DNA from: Babesia bovis T2Bo
Taxonomy: Eukaryota; Apicomplexa; Aconoidasida; Piroplasmida; Babesiidae
Assembly (NCBI RefSeq): GCF_000165395.2
Contig: NW_026261572.1
Location: 496,001-560,000 of the forward strand
Reading direction: 5' to 3'
DNA: 64,000 nt
Shown: positions 25,055-34,923 of the stretch, piece after piece
Numbering within the stretch: the first letter of the stretch is position 1
How the letters are laid out: every line of letters starts with the position of its first letter
The notes under the pieces: model-generated
Seen by the model: the letters and a program-made list of their open reading frames with translations, nothing else
The model's database searches: none
What the model was told of the DNA's origin: nothing
Program-made: the position numbers and the translations under genes

Positions 25055-25308
25055 TATCACAACATTGTTTAAAGGGTGTCATTAAAACTATGCATAGAGT
25101 GAGTCAGATTCTCGTGGGTTGTTATAGATTCCATGTGGACCTATATACAGTAGTTATTCGGTACTAATGGTGTTGTCATATGAACAGTATAGTGAACTGA
25201 TGTGGTGGTTGGTGGCTACCACCCATTAGCATTGGTACATACATATAAAACGGCACAAACGAATATAGATACATCACGTGCATGGGAAATAGTCATTAGA
25301 TAAGAGGT
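25055..25308. repeat. 254-bp family intergenic repeat, copy 2
   Basis: Second copy of the block at 21945-22198, ending 39 bases beyond the stop codon of the 25347 gene. The near identity is striking because the two neighbouring genes are themselves very different (members 4 and 5). Confidence 0.9.
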
Positions 25309-25346
25309 GGTTAGTACTTTAGGTATACCTGCAAATACTTTCTTGA

Positions 25347-27701
25347 TCACATAAATCTCACGCTATCCATTTGCAAGATGACGTTTTCTGTGTTTTCGTC
25401 CATCTTAACATAGACAGTGCTCCCATTGATATATGACTCTCGATACAGCCCTTTAATAGTACAAGGGAGGCCATTATGGATGAGAACCGAATGGGTCATG
25501 ACGTAGTGCATCAAATCTATTTTGAATCTGAAGGATTCAACAACTGTAAGTATTGCGTCTGGGTGTTCGAAGAATATAATCGGGTTACTCGATCTCCAAT
25601 CAGCTACACTTGTGATTCTGAAAGAAGTGATATGTTCTGTTTTTACTGAAAAAGTTGTATGTTGACCCATGGGTGTATTCTTGTGTTTAATCATAATTGA
25701 TTGTGACAACGAATCACCAAGATTTCCTTCTTTAATGGATATCGTTATGCTCAATGGGCAGTTTAAAACCGGGCACAACCTATAAAGATTACTCCCCATC
25801 TTCAAAAAATTTAATTTCATTAAATATGATACATCTACATAACATTGTCCTGCGATTGGAGTCGTTGGTAGTGTCACATTATTTGTGTGCCTTGTAGTTT
25901 GGGCATTGGTTAGGTTGTCTTGGATAACCTCACAATCACTGTCTTCTACATTTATATCAGATGGTGAATGGTTTGGCGTTTGTATGCTTCTGCTAGTTGA
26001 TGGCAAAGGTTCCTGTAACGTTGTGGTTTCCTTTCCTTCGCTGCTTAAGTTAATGGCTTTATTTATTTTTGGTGCTGGACCAGATGGACAGACAAACCCT
26101 GCTACGGTGTTATCAACTGATCTTTTAAGGGCAGTTTTATTTATCTGAGTTATCATGTTATTATCCACTTTAATGAGTGCGGGCATCTTGGGAAGAATAT
26201 CCATATCCTTCCCAACATCTTCTATCGTTGCTTCACCATGCTGATCATTAATTGATGCTGACCCTTCAGGTTGTTGAGGAACATCAATACACAAAGACGT
26301 TCCTTCTCCAGGGTCTATATTGGATGATCCACCTTCAATTGGTTCTGGATGTGGTGAAGCTGCTGATGTAGTTGCCTCGGGTTTGTCTACATTATCCGAA
26401 TCGGACGTTTCTGTAGGTTTTTGACCAAATAATTCCACATGTACTTCTTGGATATGAGAATCAGATGGTATATCTTTAGATATTTCATTGTTATCTGTTG
26501 CTGTCGTGCTAACATTTTCATTAATCAGATTATTTCCGCAATCTTCATTCGATTTGTTGCTTGAGTAAATCGATGACACGTTATTTGCGCTAACTACAAA
26601 ATTTGTAGGGGGAGAATATCCATGGATTTGAGCTAGAGTCGCCTTCATTTGTATGCTCTGAGATATACTGTTGGATGATTCTCTAAATTTGCTATGTGCT
26701 TGCACGAGTGAAGTTAAATTATACGCGATAGTATTGCTATCATTGATGTAGGTTATAAAATCACGAAGTTTGTAGTCGCTTAATACGTCAACAGGTTGAA
26801 AGATGAGGATTTGCTCTGCTGGTTTCATGCCGTCAGTTTCTCTGTTTTCTTGGTTCCCATACAAAATATTATTTATAGAATGATCACTCCGCCTCATCGC
26901 AGTTTCATTTTGATCATTTCCTGGTATGCTTATATCTTGTTGGTTTTTCCTCATTAACATAAGTCTGGTTGATGATGGTATGTCTATATAAAAATTGGGC
27001 ATATTACCACATGCTATAGCTATTTCTGCGTCTGATACTGCAAATGAGAGTTCCTTGCATGTTATGTCGATTCTAATTATATGACCTAAATCTAATTGTC
27101 TAATGTTTTTGAAGCTCAGCGATCCTATTCCGAAATAGATCTTATCTACGAGATATGAATTGTTTCTACTTTGCACATTAAAGATTCGTCGTATTTTATA
27201 GGTATATTTAACCAATGACGGAGTTTCACACTTATCTAAGTCTATCATAGGGTGTAAGGCAGGGTTCATGTCGATATCTAAATTAATCAGTACAAGTCCT
27301 CCAATGTGGTCATTTAAACTCTTCATGCATCTTTTTCTCAATGAAAAGCCATCTAAAAAGTAAATACTCCCGTGGTATGCTGCAGTATCTACCCCTGTTT
27401 TCATACCTATTACTACCCTGATAAATGTTTCTTCATGGCGTCTAAATAGTTCTACTCTGGTATAAAATACGTTTTTACTTCTTCTCATAAGTTTTGTTAA
27501 GCACGTATTTCCTCTACATAAATGGGTAATAAGCGCATTTTTGCCATGTAGGCAGATATAGTTTCCACCATAGTTGTAGCGTCCGGTCAACACATTAATT
27601 TCTTCGGACCACGATGTCGCTATGACATCCACAATCAATGCCCTCACATTAAATGTTGACAACAACGATAGAAAGAACAATACTATTTTTTTTGACTTCA
27701 T
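25347..27701 (-). CDS. Secreted variant-family protein, member 5
   Basis: Intron-less frame of 784 residues. N-terminal signal peptide (IVLFFLSLLSTFNVRALIVD). Family blocks: VLTGRYNYGGNYICLHGKNA, RVELFRRHEETFIRVVI, DHIGGLVLINLDIDMNPALH, and C-terminal VVESFRFKIDLMHYVMTHSV followed by LYRESYINGSTVY. The middle is acidic, rich in Ser, Thr, Pro and Asn. It shares the 254-bp downstream repeat with member 4 but no near-identical coding cassette. Its N-terminal domain is closest to member 4 in pattern. Function unknown. Confidence 0.83.
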   Translation of the reverse strand: MKSKKIVLFFLSLLSTFNVRALIVDVIATSWSEEINVLTGRYNYGGNYICLHGKNALITHLCRGNTCLTKLMRRSKNVFYTRVELFRRHEETFIRVVIGMKTGVDTAAYHGSIYFLDGFSLRKRCMKSLNDHIGGLVLINLDIDMNPALHPMIDLDKCETPSLVKYTYKIRRIFNVQSRNNSYLVDKIYFGIGSLSFKNIRQLDLGHIIRIDITCKELSFAVSDAEIAIACGNMPNFYIDIPSSTRLMLMRKNQQDISIPGNDQNETAMRRSDHSINNILYGNQENRETDGMKPAEQILIFQPVDVLSDYKLRDFITYINDSNTIAYNLTSLVQAHSKFRESSNSISQSIQMKATLAQIHGYSPPTNFVVSANNVSSIYSSNKSNEDCGNNLINENVSTTATDNNEISKDIPSDSHIQEVHVELFGQKPTETSDSDNVDKPEATTSAASPHPEPIEGGSSNIDPGEGTSLCIDVPQQPEGSASINDQHGEATIEDVGKDMDILPKMPALIKVDNNMITQINKTALKRSVDNTVAGFVCPSGPAPKINKAINLSSEGKETTTLQEPLPSTSRSIQTPNHSPSDINVEDSDCEVIQDNLTNAQTTRHTNNVTLPTTPIAGQCYVDVSYLMKLNFLKMGSNLYRLCPVLNCPLSITISIKEGNLGDSLSQSIMIKHKNTPMGQHTTFSVKTEHITSFRITSVADWRSSNPIIFFEHPDAILTVVESFRFKIDLMHYVMTHSVLIHNGLPCTIKGLYRESYINGSTVYVKMDENTENVILQMDSVRFM

Positions 27702-28661
27702 GTTTAAATTTATTTTTAGAAACTGATGCTAGCTAATGCCCTATTAGGAAGAAAATATTTATAGTGTTGGAAAATGAGTCACTATTGAAATTTTATTTAG
27801 CTAGAAAAACTTTAGTGATTTGAATGATACATATTTAGCATAATATCGTTTCAACATTTCCTCATTGTTGTTAAAGGCAATAATCCACTTTCTAGTGAAC
27901 AGGTTGCCAATATTGATTCCAATGCGCGATGTACATTATTTTCGACAAATAACTCCATATACAAGTTAAGACACGAAATTAATTGTAATTCTAGAATTGA
28001 CCTTCCCACGGCCCTACAGGAATCTTTGTTTATGAATAATTGTTCCATAAAATACTTGAAGTATTACTAAGAGATGTATTATGCTAGTAATTGTATATTG
28101 CGTTCATAATTACATGTTAACTATTCTAAGTTTGTCTGATGATGTCCATCACATCCATTAAGCATCTAAGGAAACGGAGCTACTTCTAACTGTACTGTGT
28201 GACAGAGGAAACCGATGACCATCACATCTAATTTTGGGTATCCAAACTAAGCTTTATGGTGCATATCTTTTCATTGAACTTGTCAAATACAGCTACCGAT
28301 TCATTTGGTTATCAGCTAAATATAAGATGGTGCCTAAATATTAACTACAACAAATCAGTACAGATACGTTGTTTAAGCTGAGTGCTGCCGGCATAACAAT
28401 CCACATTTTGACGTGTATCCAACAACGTTATATGGTCAAATTCGAGCAAGGGACTCAGTATATAACTACTGTTTTTTATAATGATTTTACATTACAATGT
28501 ACATAGTGTTTACTACATTGGTCACTGTATGTAACAAGTTTCTGCTACGATTTCACATGAAGCGGGGATAAATAGAAAATCTTTGTTTCATACTCCCTCA
28601 TAAGTTGTATATCCGATTGTGTATATATGTATAACTATACGTTTGCCGATAGCCGCTTTAT
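27702..28661. other. Intergenic region right of the family cluster
   Basis: About 960 AT-rich bases. A 65-codon minus-strand frame with a true ATG (27851-28048) has mixed composition and a plausible start, but no homology I recognise and no splice partners, so it is only noted. No RNA gene seen. Confidence 0.45.
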
Positions 28662-29822
28662 TTATGCGGCTTCATCTACTAATACCAATTTCTTTGTAGG
28701 TTCATTTGGTTCTGGTACCATCTCCATTTGTTTTTCTGCTTCTTTGTTATTTGTCACATCTTCGATGAACTCTCCCTTATTGTAAACGCAGAGGAATTTT
28801 TGTCCTCCACGCATCACACGTTCGATAACTCCGTCTAAGCGTCCCATGTTGTACCTTCCTTTTTCGCTAGCCACGGGCCCGTTTCTATATGTGGTAATCC
28901 CATGATTGTGTTTGTAACCATGTCTAAACTCTCCTATGTAGCATTCACCGGTCGGCCACATCATACGACCATGCCCGGTAACATCATTATCGAACGTTCC
29001 TTCATATACAACTCCATTACTTAATTTTAATTCTCCTTCGCCTTCACGTTTATTATCTTTGAACATTCCCATGTATACTGATCCATCAGAGAAGCGTTCA
29101 ACTCCAAACCCGTTTCTCAGTCCGTTTGCCCATGTTCCATCAAACATATCACCGTTGGTATACCACATCACGCCTTTTCCATTTTTAAGTCCATTTTTGA
29201 AGTATCCTTTGAATTTATCACCGTTAACATAACGTATATCTCCCATTCCACTGTACATATTATCTTCAAAGGATCCCATATATCTGGTTCCATCCATTGC
29301 GAAATGTTTGCCCATTCCATGTCGTTTCTTTCCTTTCCACTGGCCACAATAGACTGATCCGTCCTTAAGAACAACGGGCCCTCTTTCAACTAGTCCATTC
29401 GTCGAGACTACATCTATTAGAGAATTAAGCTTGGTTGGCTGTCCTCCTAGGAGCGACACCAATATTTTGTCATCCCATTCTCCGCACAGAAGATCCTTGA
29501 ATCCAGTGGCTATGAAATCATCTTCTGTGAGTGGATGTGCTGAAGCAGTATTTTGTGGAACGGATTCTTCCACTTTCTCGTTATTATTCACGTCATCTGT
29601 TGAAGTATATATTTGATGTGTAAGGTCATAGAGCAGAAATGAGATCAATTTGCATGGAATCACGTACGTATTGGCTTTATATATGCACATTAATTTTTGC
29701 ACATGTATCTTACCATTTTTATTCCTTGTGTTGCTTTTGCGGGCCAACCTATTGGAGTCTCTCGTCACATCAGTTGAGCTGCGGCTTTGGCAGCATCCTA
29801 TTCGCCCATTGGCGTTCCCCAT
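28662..29822 (-). CDS. MORN-repeat protein with N-terminal myristoylation/palmitoylation motif
   Basis: The ATG at 29822 gives MGNANGRIGCC, a classical Gly2 N-myristoylation start with adjacent Cys pair for palmitoylation. The more upstream in-frame ATG at 29846 would bury the motif and is not preferred. A 117-nt in-frame intron (GTAAGATAC...TTCAACAG) separates this exon from the rest, giving about 347 residues. At least seven MORN repeats are visible (for example DGSVYCGQWKGKKRHGMG, NGDKFKGYFKNGLKNGKG, NGVVYEGTFDNDVTGHG). MORN proteins of Apicomplexa scaffold membrane-cytoskeleton structures such as the inner membrane complex and budding ring. Membrane anchoring is inferred from the motif; the particular site is not known. 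Confidence 0.85.
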   Translation of the reverse strand: MGNANGRIGCCQSRSSTDVTRDSNRLARKSNTRNKNGKIHVQKLMCIYKANTYVIPCKLISFLLYDLTHQIYTSTDDVNNNEKVEESVPQNTASAHPLTEDDFIATGFKDLLCGEWDDKILVSLLGGQPTKLNSLIDVVSTNGLVERGPVVLKDGSVYCGQWKGKKRHGMGKHFAMDGTRYMGSFEDNMYSGMGDIRYVNGDKFKGYFKNGLKNGKGVMWYTNGDMFDGTWANGLRNGFGVERFSDGSVYMGMFKDNKREGEGELKLSNGVVYEGTFDNDVTGHGRMMWPTGECYIGEFRHGYKHNHGITTYRNGPVASEKGRYNMGRLDGVIERVMRGGQKFLCVYNKGEFIEDVTNNKEAEKQMEMVPEPNEPTKKLVLVDEAA

Positions 29823-30138
29823 GTGCACACCGTGTTTACACACCAATTTTGGCTAGCATGTTTGTTTGATGGGGTGCTAGTCTACGGTGACAGCTTCTTG
29901 CCCACGTGCACCTGATACGTGTGCGAGCCTCGTAATATCTCAGGTCTGCATTATTACTCATTTAGCCTTACACATTTTAAAATAAATAATATTAATTTAT
30001 TACATCATAACGGTCAGTTGACTTTCTTGGTCATTTCTGCTTGTTCTTTTTTTGATTACTAGGAACTGTCAAAATGATCCTCTGGGTTTTCTGGTCATTC
30101 CTTTTGGCTCTCCTTTGAGCCCGTCCTTTGGCCTTGCT
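29823..30138. other. Divergent promoter region, MORN gene / NBP35
   Basis: 316 bases between the divergent starts of the MORN gene and NBP35. An open frame at 29639-29869 on the plus strand is antisense to the MORN gene. No RNA recognised. Confidence 0.45.
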
Positions 30139-31317
30139 ATGGACGAATTGAACTATCGTTCTATTGCCGAGGTTGCTCGTTACGAGTTGAGTACGCTGCC
30201 TCGTTCTAGAAAGATGTTCGTTCGTTCAGGAGCATCACTGTTTCAGGTATCACGTCAAGAAGCTAATTCAATAGTTGCCACTTCAACAGCTAAGAATGGA
30301 GCACAGTAAATCGTGTTTGATGAGGCAGGCCATTATGGCCGCTGGCTTTATGCTTGGCTACCACTTTGTTTATCAATATTTCTTCGGCAATCCAAAGAAG
30401 CGTGGTATGTTGTTATCCTTTTTCTTATATTTTTTGTAGATAACGGTATTCCAGAGGATTGCCCGGGTATTGATAACGCTGAAGCTGGTTTGACGAGTAC
30501 TTGTCAGGGTTGCCCGAATCAGCAGAAGTGTGCTTCTGGTGAAATGCAGGCTGAGCAAAGCAATTTGTTGAGCAGCGTTTCTAACAATTTGAGTAACGTT
30601 GGCACCGTGATACTTGTAATGTCTGGTAAGGGTGGTGTTGGTAAGAGTACGATTGCCACTCAACTTGCTTTCATGTTGAGTGAAAATCACCAAGTTGGTC
30701 TGCTTGATATTGATCTTACCGGCCCATCAGTTCCTGGCATGACTAAAACTGAGCACGAGGAGGTATTTGAAAGTGCCAGTGGTTGGACTCCCGTTTATAT
30801 TTCGGAGCGTCTATCAGTTATATCAATCGGCCACTTGCTTAAGGATTTTAATAAGGCCGTGGTATGGCGTGGTCCGAAGAAGGGTAGTTTGATTAAGCAG
30901 TTTTTGACTGGTGTTGACTGGGGTCATTTGGACTATCTTGTTATCGATTGCCCTCCGGGTACTAGTGACGAGCACATTACCATTTGCAATTTGCTTCAAT
31001 CTAAGAATCCCATTTGTGTTTTGGTTACAACTCCGCAGAAGCGTTGCATTGACGATGTGGTTCGTTCCGCTCACTTTTGTCATATTGCCAACATGCCTAT
31101 TGTAGCTCTTGTTGAGAATATGACAAAGTCGATATTTGATAGTTCGACTCGCGGTAACGCTCAGGATCTTTGCAAGCAGTTTAAGATTAAGAATGTTTTG
31201 AAGTTACACATGCAGCAGGACATTGTTACTGCTGGTGAGGAGGGTCGTCCTCTTTCTAACTTTGACTGTTTGCGTCCTCTTGAGTCGTACATTAAGAACT
31301 ACTCTAAGACGTTATGA
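30139..31317 (+). CDS. NBP35: Nbp35/NUBP1 cytosolic Fe-S scaffold ATPase with N-terminal membrane segment
   Basis: The core has the Nbp35 N-terminal cysteine motif (CPG...CQGCPNQQKC), Walker A SGKGGVGKST, DIDLTGPSVPG, VIDCPPGTSDEH and a C-terminal domain ending SYIKNYSKTL. Nbp35 builds 4Fe-4S clusters for cytosolic and nuclear proteins. An exon (30320-30404) splices over a 35-nt intron to 30440 and encodes MRQAIMAAGFMLGYHFVYQY, a hydrophobic segment in front of the Cys motif. A further exon from the ATG at 30139 to 30246 (MDELNYRSIAEVARYELSTL) can splice in frame over a 28- or 43-nt intron, lengthening the protein to about 366-371 residues; otherwise the start is 30320 (320 residues). It is convergent with PRI2, only 16 bases between stops. 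Confidence 0.85.
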
Positions 31318-31333
31318 CTGTAATTAATATTAT

Positions 31334-33095
31334 TTATTCGGCTATATCTTTACTTGTGCTTGCATAGTTTGCTTTGAAGCTATTTTGGAAGAATACGTTT
31401 GGGTGTATTCCTACGCCTTCCGTTGCTCCATTTGGCGTGTTTTGTGCGAAATACTCCACGCACGCTAGTTGGTACTGATGTGTTGCTTTTAGATCCATGA
31501 TGGGTGTTATTTGGTCATCGCCTAGACCGAAATCTTCCAGCATCTTTCTAACTCCATTATTATCCAGTTCCTTGAATGGGCATCCATGTACCTGTCCTTG
31601 TACTGGTGGCGGTAGACTTTTAATGATGGCATTGCAACTCAATGGTGGATAACTCAGTCGCCGACCTTCTTTACCGTATATGTGCCTTATGTTGTATACA
31701 TGTTCCTTATCGAATGACGTTGCATCGTGCCATATATTGCGGTTAAAATGTATGTTTTCTTCCAGGCTCATTCCACATCCTTTAAGGAATAGCCAAAACT
31801 GCCTTCTGGCGTTATGTTTGAGGTGCCTGCTATTGACGTAATGTGTGAATATTCTTCTCATACATGGCGGGAATGTTTGTCTAAATATGCTATTGACATT
31901 GGCCAGATTAAGGCTTTCATTTTCTCCCGGTACATAGTTACTTCTTGAGTAATCTGTTGCCAGGTATGATTCTGGCAGAACACGCAAGAATCCTGATATT
32001 CGTTCGTCTACGAACGGTTTTGCAGCATCTATGGTACCTGCTTCATCCAAGCTTCTTAATGAATTTTGCACTTGCTGTCGGAATTTCGATGAGCAAAGTA
32101 TGTGTAATAACGTATTGGGTACATATGCTTGTCCGTTTTTCAGTGCAACTTGTCGATTGCGTACTAATACCATGGCATCTGGGTAGAAGGGTGCCTGTGC
32201 CAAATTAACTCTATCTTTTGATACCTACGATGTATAGCTTTTCCACTTTGGAGGCATCATTGCGGAATTGTATAAGCTCTTGTATTTGTTTCATCTGTTC
32301 TGCCATTTGATTGGAGTGCGTCATCATGGTCGGTACCACCATCTGCATATTATTTGGGTTTGATGATATCGCCTTACACTATCGTATAAAATGCCTTGAT
32401 TCTGCAGAAAGTATTCCAATTTCGTTTGGTTTTCCACATCTCTGATTTTAACGTTCTTTAGTTTTTCTAGCCTTATTTCAAACAGTCTAACTTCATTTCG
32501 CAGAAACCAATCTCTTTTATCTCGTGCTCTACCAAACCTGTATATAAATGACCATATCTGGTGGAACACAGCGGACCCAAAGCCATAATATAACACGTCA
32601 ATGGCATGGTATAATACACAAATGATACTCATAACAGGGAGTCACTATATATGTACTTACGCCAGTCGTAGTATAAAATGCGAGATGACATCTGCTTGTG
32701 CTATGTGAAGATACTTTTCAACATCCTCTTTATCAAATACTGGGTTTGGTAGCATGAAGCCCAATTCTTCCATTTTTGTTTCTATATCCGATACATGATC
32801 CGCTGGGTTGCTGTTATTATGATATTGCGGGTTCTTACCCTTGTTGTCGGATTTCTTCTGTCTAAAGTCTGACTTGGAGTCGATATATTGCAGCACTGCG
32901 TTGTATATGTTGTTCTATTTACTGTTACTCACTTGCTAGACGCTTTGCTGCTACTTCTTGGAACGTCCTAAGGTTAATTTGTCCTGTTAATGGTGGCTCG
33001 TTATAGAAGCATATGACATGTTTGCTTCCTTTATAGAAGCATTTGCTGTATATTGCGCAATCTGCGGCATCATCTTGCAACAGTATCTGTGACAT
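31334..33095 (-). CDS. PRI2: DNA primase large subunit (PRI2/PRIM2)
   Basis: Multi-exon gene starting at the ATG at 33095 (MSQILLQDDAADC). Recognisable blocks: FYNEPPLTGQINLRTFQEVA, LQYIDSKSDF after a 37-nt intron, RDWFLRNEVRLFEIRL, then FRQTFPPCMRRIF, HLKHNARRQFWLFLKG, YNIRHIYGKEGRRLSYPPLS, QGQVHGCPF and HQYQLACVEYF. The four cysteines expected to hold the 4Fe-4S cluster (PPC, LSC, HGC, LAC) are all present. With the small catalytic subunit it makes RNA primers for DNA polymerase alpha in the nucleus. Minor exon borders are not all fixed. Its cluster makes it a likely client of the Nbp35 pathway encoded next door. Confidence 0.9.
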
Positions 33096-33475
33096 TTTGC
33101 AAGATTATATTTTATCTATGCTAGGAGAATATAGCAGATTGTGCATTTGGTGTCTACACACTAAGATCCCAATTATCATATTACTTCCTTGGGCAAAACA
33201 ATTGAATAATAGCCATTTATATTTATAATCTGATCTAGATTTGGGTATGATGCATTCCTTTTGATTCTATACGTATAATGTCATTATCTCGACAGCTGCC
33301 TACTACGTTATCTAAGAGCAAGGTTACTCCATTAGGGCCATTATATATGCAATTATACATCGAGTTACGGTGTCATATCGTTACATGGGTTCTGTTACTT
33401 CTACGAAGGCATTATATATCCTATCAGTTATTTCGTACTACCTAATTGCATTTATGATACACTTGACACTGTTTT
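33096..33475. other. Intergenic region between PRI2 and the prenyltransferase
   Basis: 380 AT-rich bases: 5' flank of PRI2 and 3' flank of the prenyltransferase gene, both on minus. A 61-codon plus frame at 33043-33228 overlaps the PRI2 start and is rejected. Confidence 0.4.
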
Positions 33476-34552
33476 CTAGAATATAGTATATCCACGGTCT
33501 GTGCTCTTGCGCCCGCAGAATATTGTCCAGTGTATCAGCGTACCTATTAGACTCCACATTGACAGCTCCGGCCACGTGTCGTGTAGGAAGTAGAATGTTG
33601 TGAATTCAGAGCACTGCGTGTAGATGTATTTGGCAATGGCATAACTAAGGGTGTTCACGTACACAATCCCTGTGAAAATAGCAGATCATTCAATATCAAT
33701 GACTGTGATTAGCAAAAGTCATACCTGGTATATAAGGAAGTCTGATAGTCTTGTTACTCCTGATGTTCTTATCAATATTTCTGGTGGTTTATATTCTCCT
33801 CCTACCAGGAGGCTATAGAATAGCTTTGCTTCTTCTTCATGTGTTCTGTTGATGTGTTAATACCAGGAATCACTAGAGTTAAGTTGTACTATAACATACC
33901 TATCCCCTGGTATATTGGCTATTTTTTCTTTGGCTCTCGCTATTTCATTGCGTCCTCCATATGATACGCATACATTTACCAATATTTGATCTTCAGTTTT
34001 TAATTTATCGGATAGTTCTTCAGCTTCCTGAAGTGTCTTCCTCAGATATTCCGGTAGGAATCTCATATCTCCATGGAACTTAATCGCGAATGTTTGCTTG
34101 TGCCTAGTATATAATGAGCGGCGGCAATATTAATTTACCCTGGTTGTAATCTTGATTTCGCTGTTTCGGTAGCCAAGTTAATGATGTTGTTAACTTCGGT
34201 TTCACTTCTTTGGAAGTTTTGCAGAGAGAATGCATAGACAGTTATGACTTTGATTCCGAGCAGCTGGCACATTTCAATAACCTGTTCATTACTGTTCATT
34301 GGTTAAAGTCCTCTTACTTCCATTAGTTTGTTAAGTCCGCATCGGTGTCCTTTATGTACTTCCATTCCCATAAGTCTTGCGAATCTGCGATTTCCATCCA
34401 TGATGAATGCTACATGTTCCACTGATATGACGCATCTTACGCAGCGCAGTACTATGCGTGCCCACCTGAGTGAGTATTACCGTACTCATTATGACTGTTA
34501 CACAGTTTGTTATATGCTATGTCTATCCTAATGCTTACCATGGTAACGGCAT
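33476..34552 (-). CDS. cis-Prenyltransferase, dehydrodolichyl diphosphate synthase type
   Basis: Exon 1 (MPLPW from the ATG at 34552) joins over an intron to WARIVLRCVRCVISVEHVAF and the catalytic IMDGNRRFAR motif. Later exons carry GHRCGLNKL, ITVYAFSLQNFQRSETEV, VNVCVSYGGRNEI, EILIRTSGVTRLSDFLIYQ and a last exon with a FYFLHDTWPELS segment. This is the order of motifs in DHDDS-type enzymes, which add isopentenyl units to farnesyl diphosphate to make the dolichol precursor at the ER. The RTSG..RLSDF form favours the eukaryotic enzyme over an apicoplast-type UPPS, and no bipartite leader is seen. At least five introns; not every junction is fixed. Confidence 0.83.
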
Positions 34553-34923
34553 CGTCTACACTAGCTTCTGTGTACTGGATGTGTCATATCTATGTTAATA
34601 TGCTGCGATGGTTTCTTGTTAATTAGACTATGGCTTAAATCAGTGTGTATATACAACACACTTGTGCGATATTGCGTTTATCTGCATTACATCAAGCAGC
34701 AATCACGCTTTTGTGCATATAATCATGATGCTAATGCCCATTTGTATATTCTAACGTTGTTACATTCCATCCCTGACCCCAGGGCTATTCGGTTTATTTT
34801 ATCTATTATGTATCATATCCTTCTCTAATTGCTATATAGTCCTTATGTACTTTATTAAGGACAACAATGCCACTAAATTGCCATTGTGCAGTTAATATAT
34901 ATTTTCAATCCTAATGTAGTTAT
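34553..34923. promoter_or_regulatory. Divergent intergenic region
   Basis: 371 AT-rich bases between the divergent starts of the prenyltransferase and the SRA-SET gene; presumed to contain both promoters. No specific site or RNA recognised. Confidence 0.4.

Noticed and set aside
27851..28048. 65-codon minus-strand frame with ATG
   Set aside because: Could be a small gene, but no homology or splicing evidence; left as unsupported.
28130..28250. C/D snoRNA-like TGATGA stretch
   Set aside because: A C-box-like match is present but no D box at suitable distance and no terminal stem.
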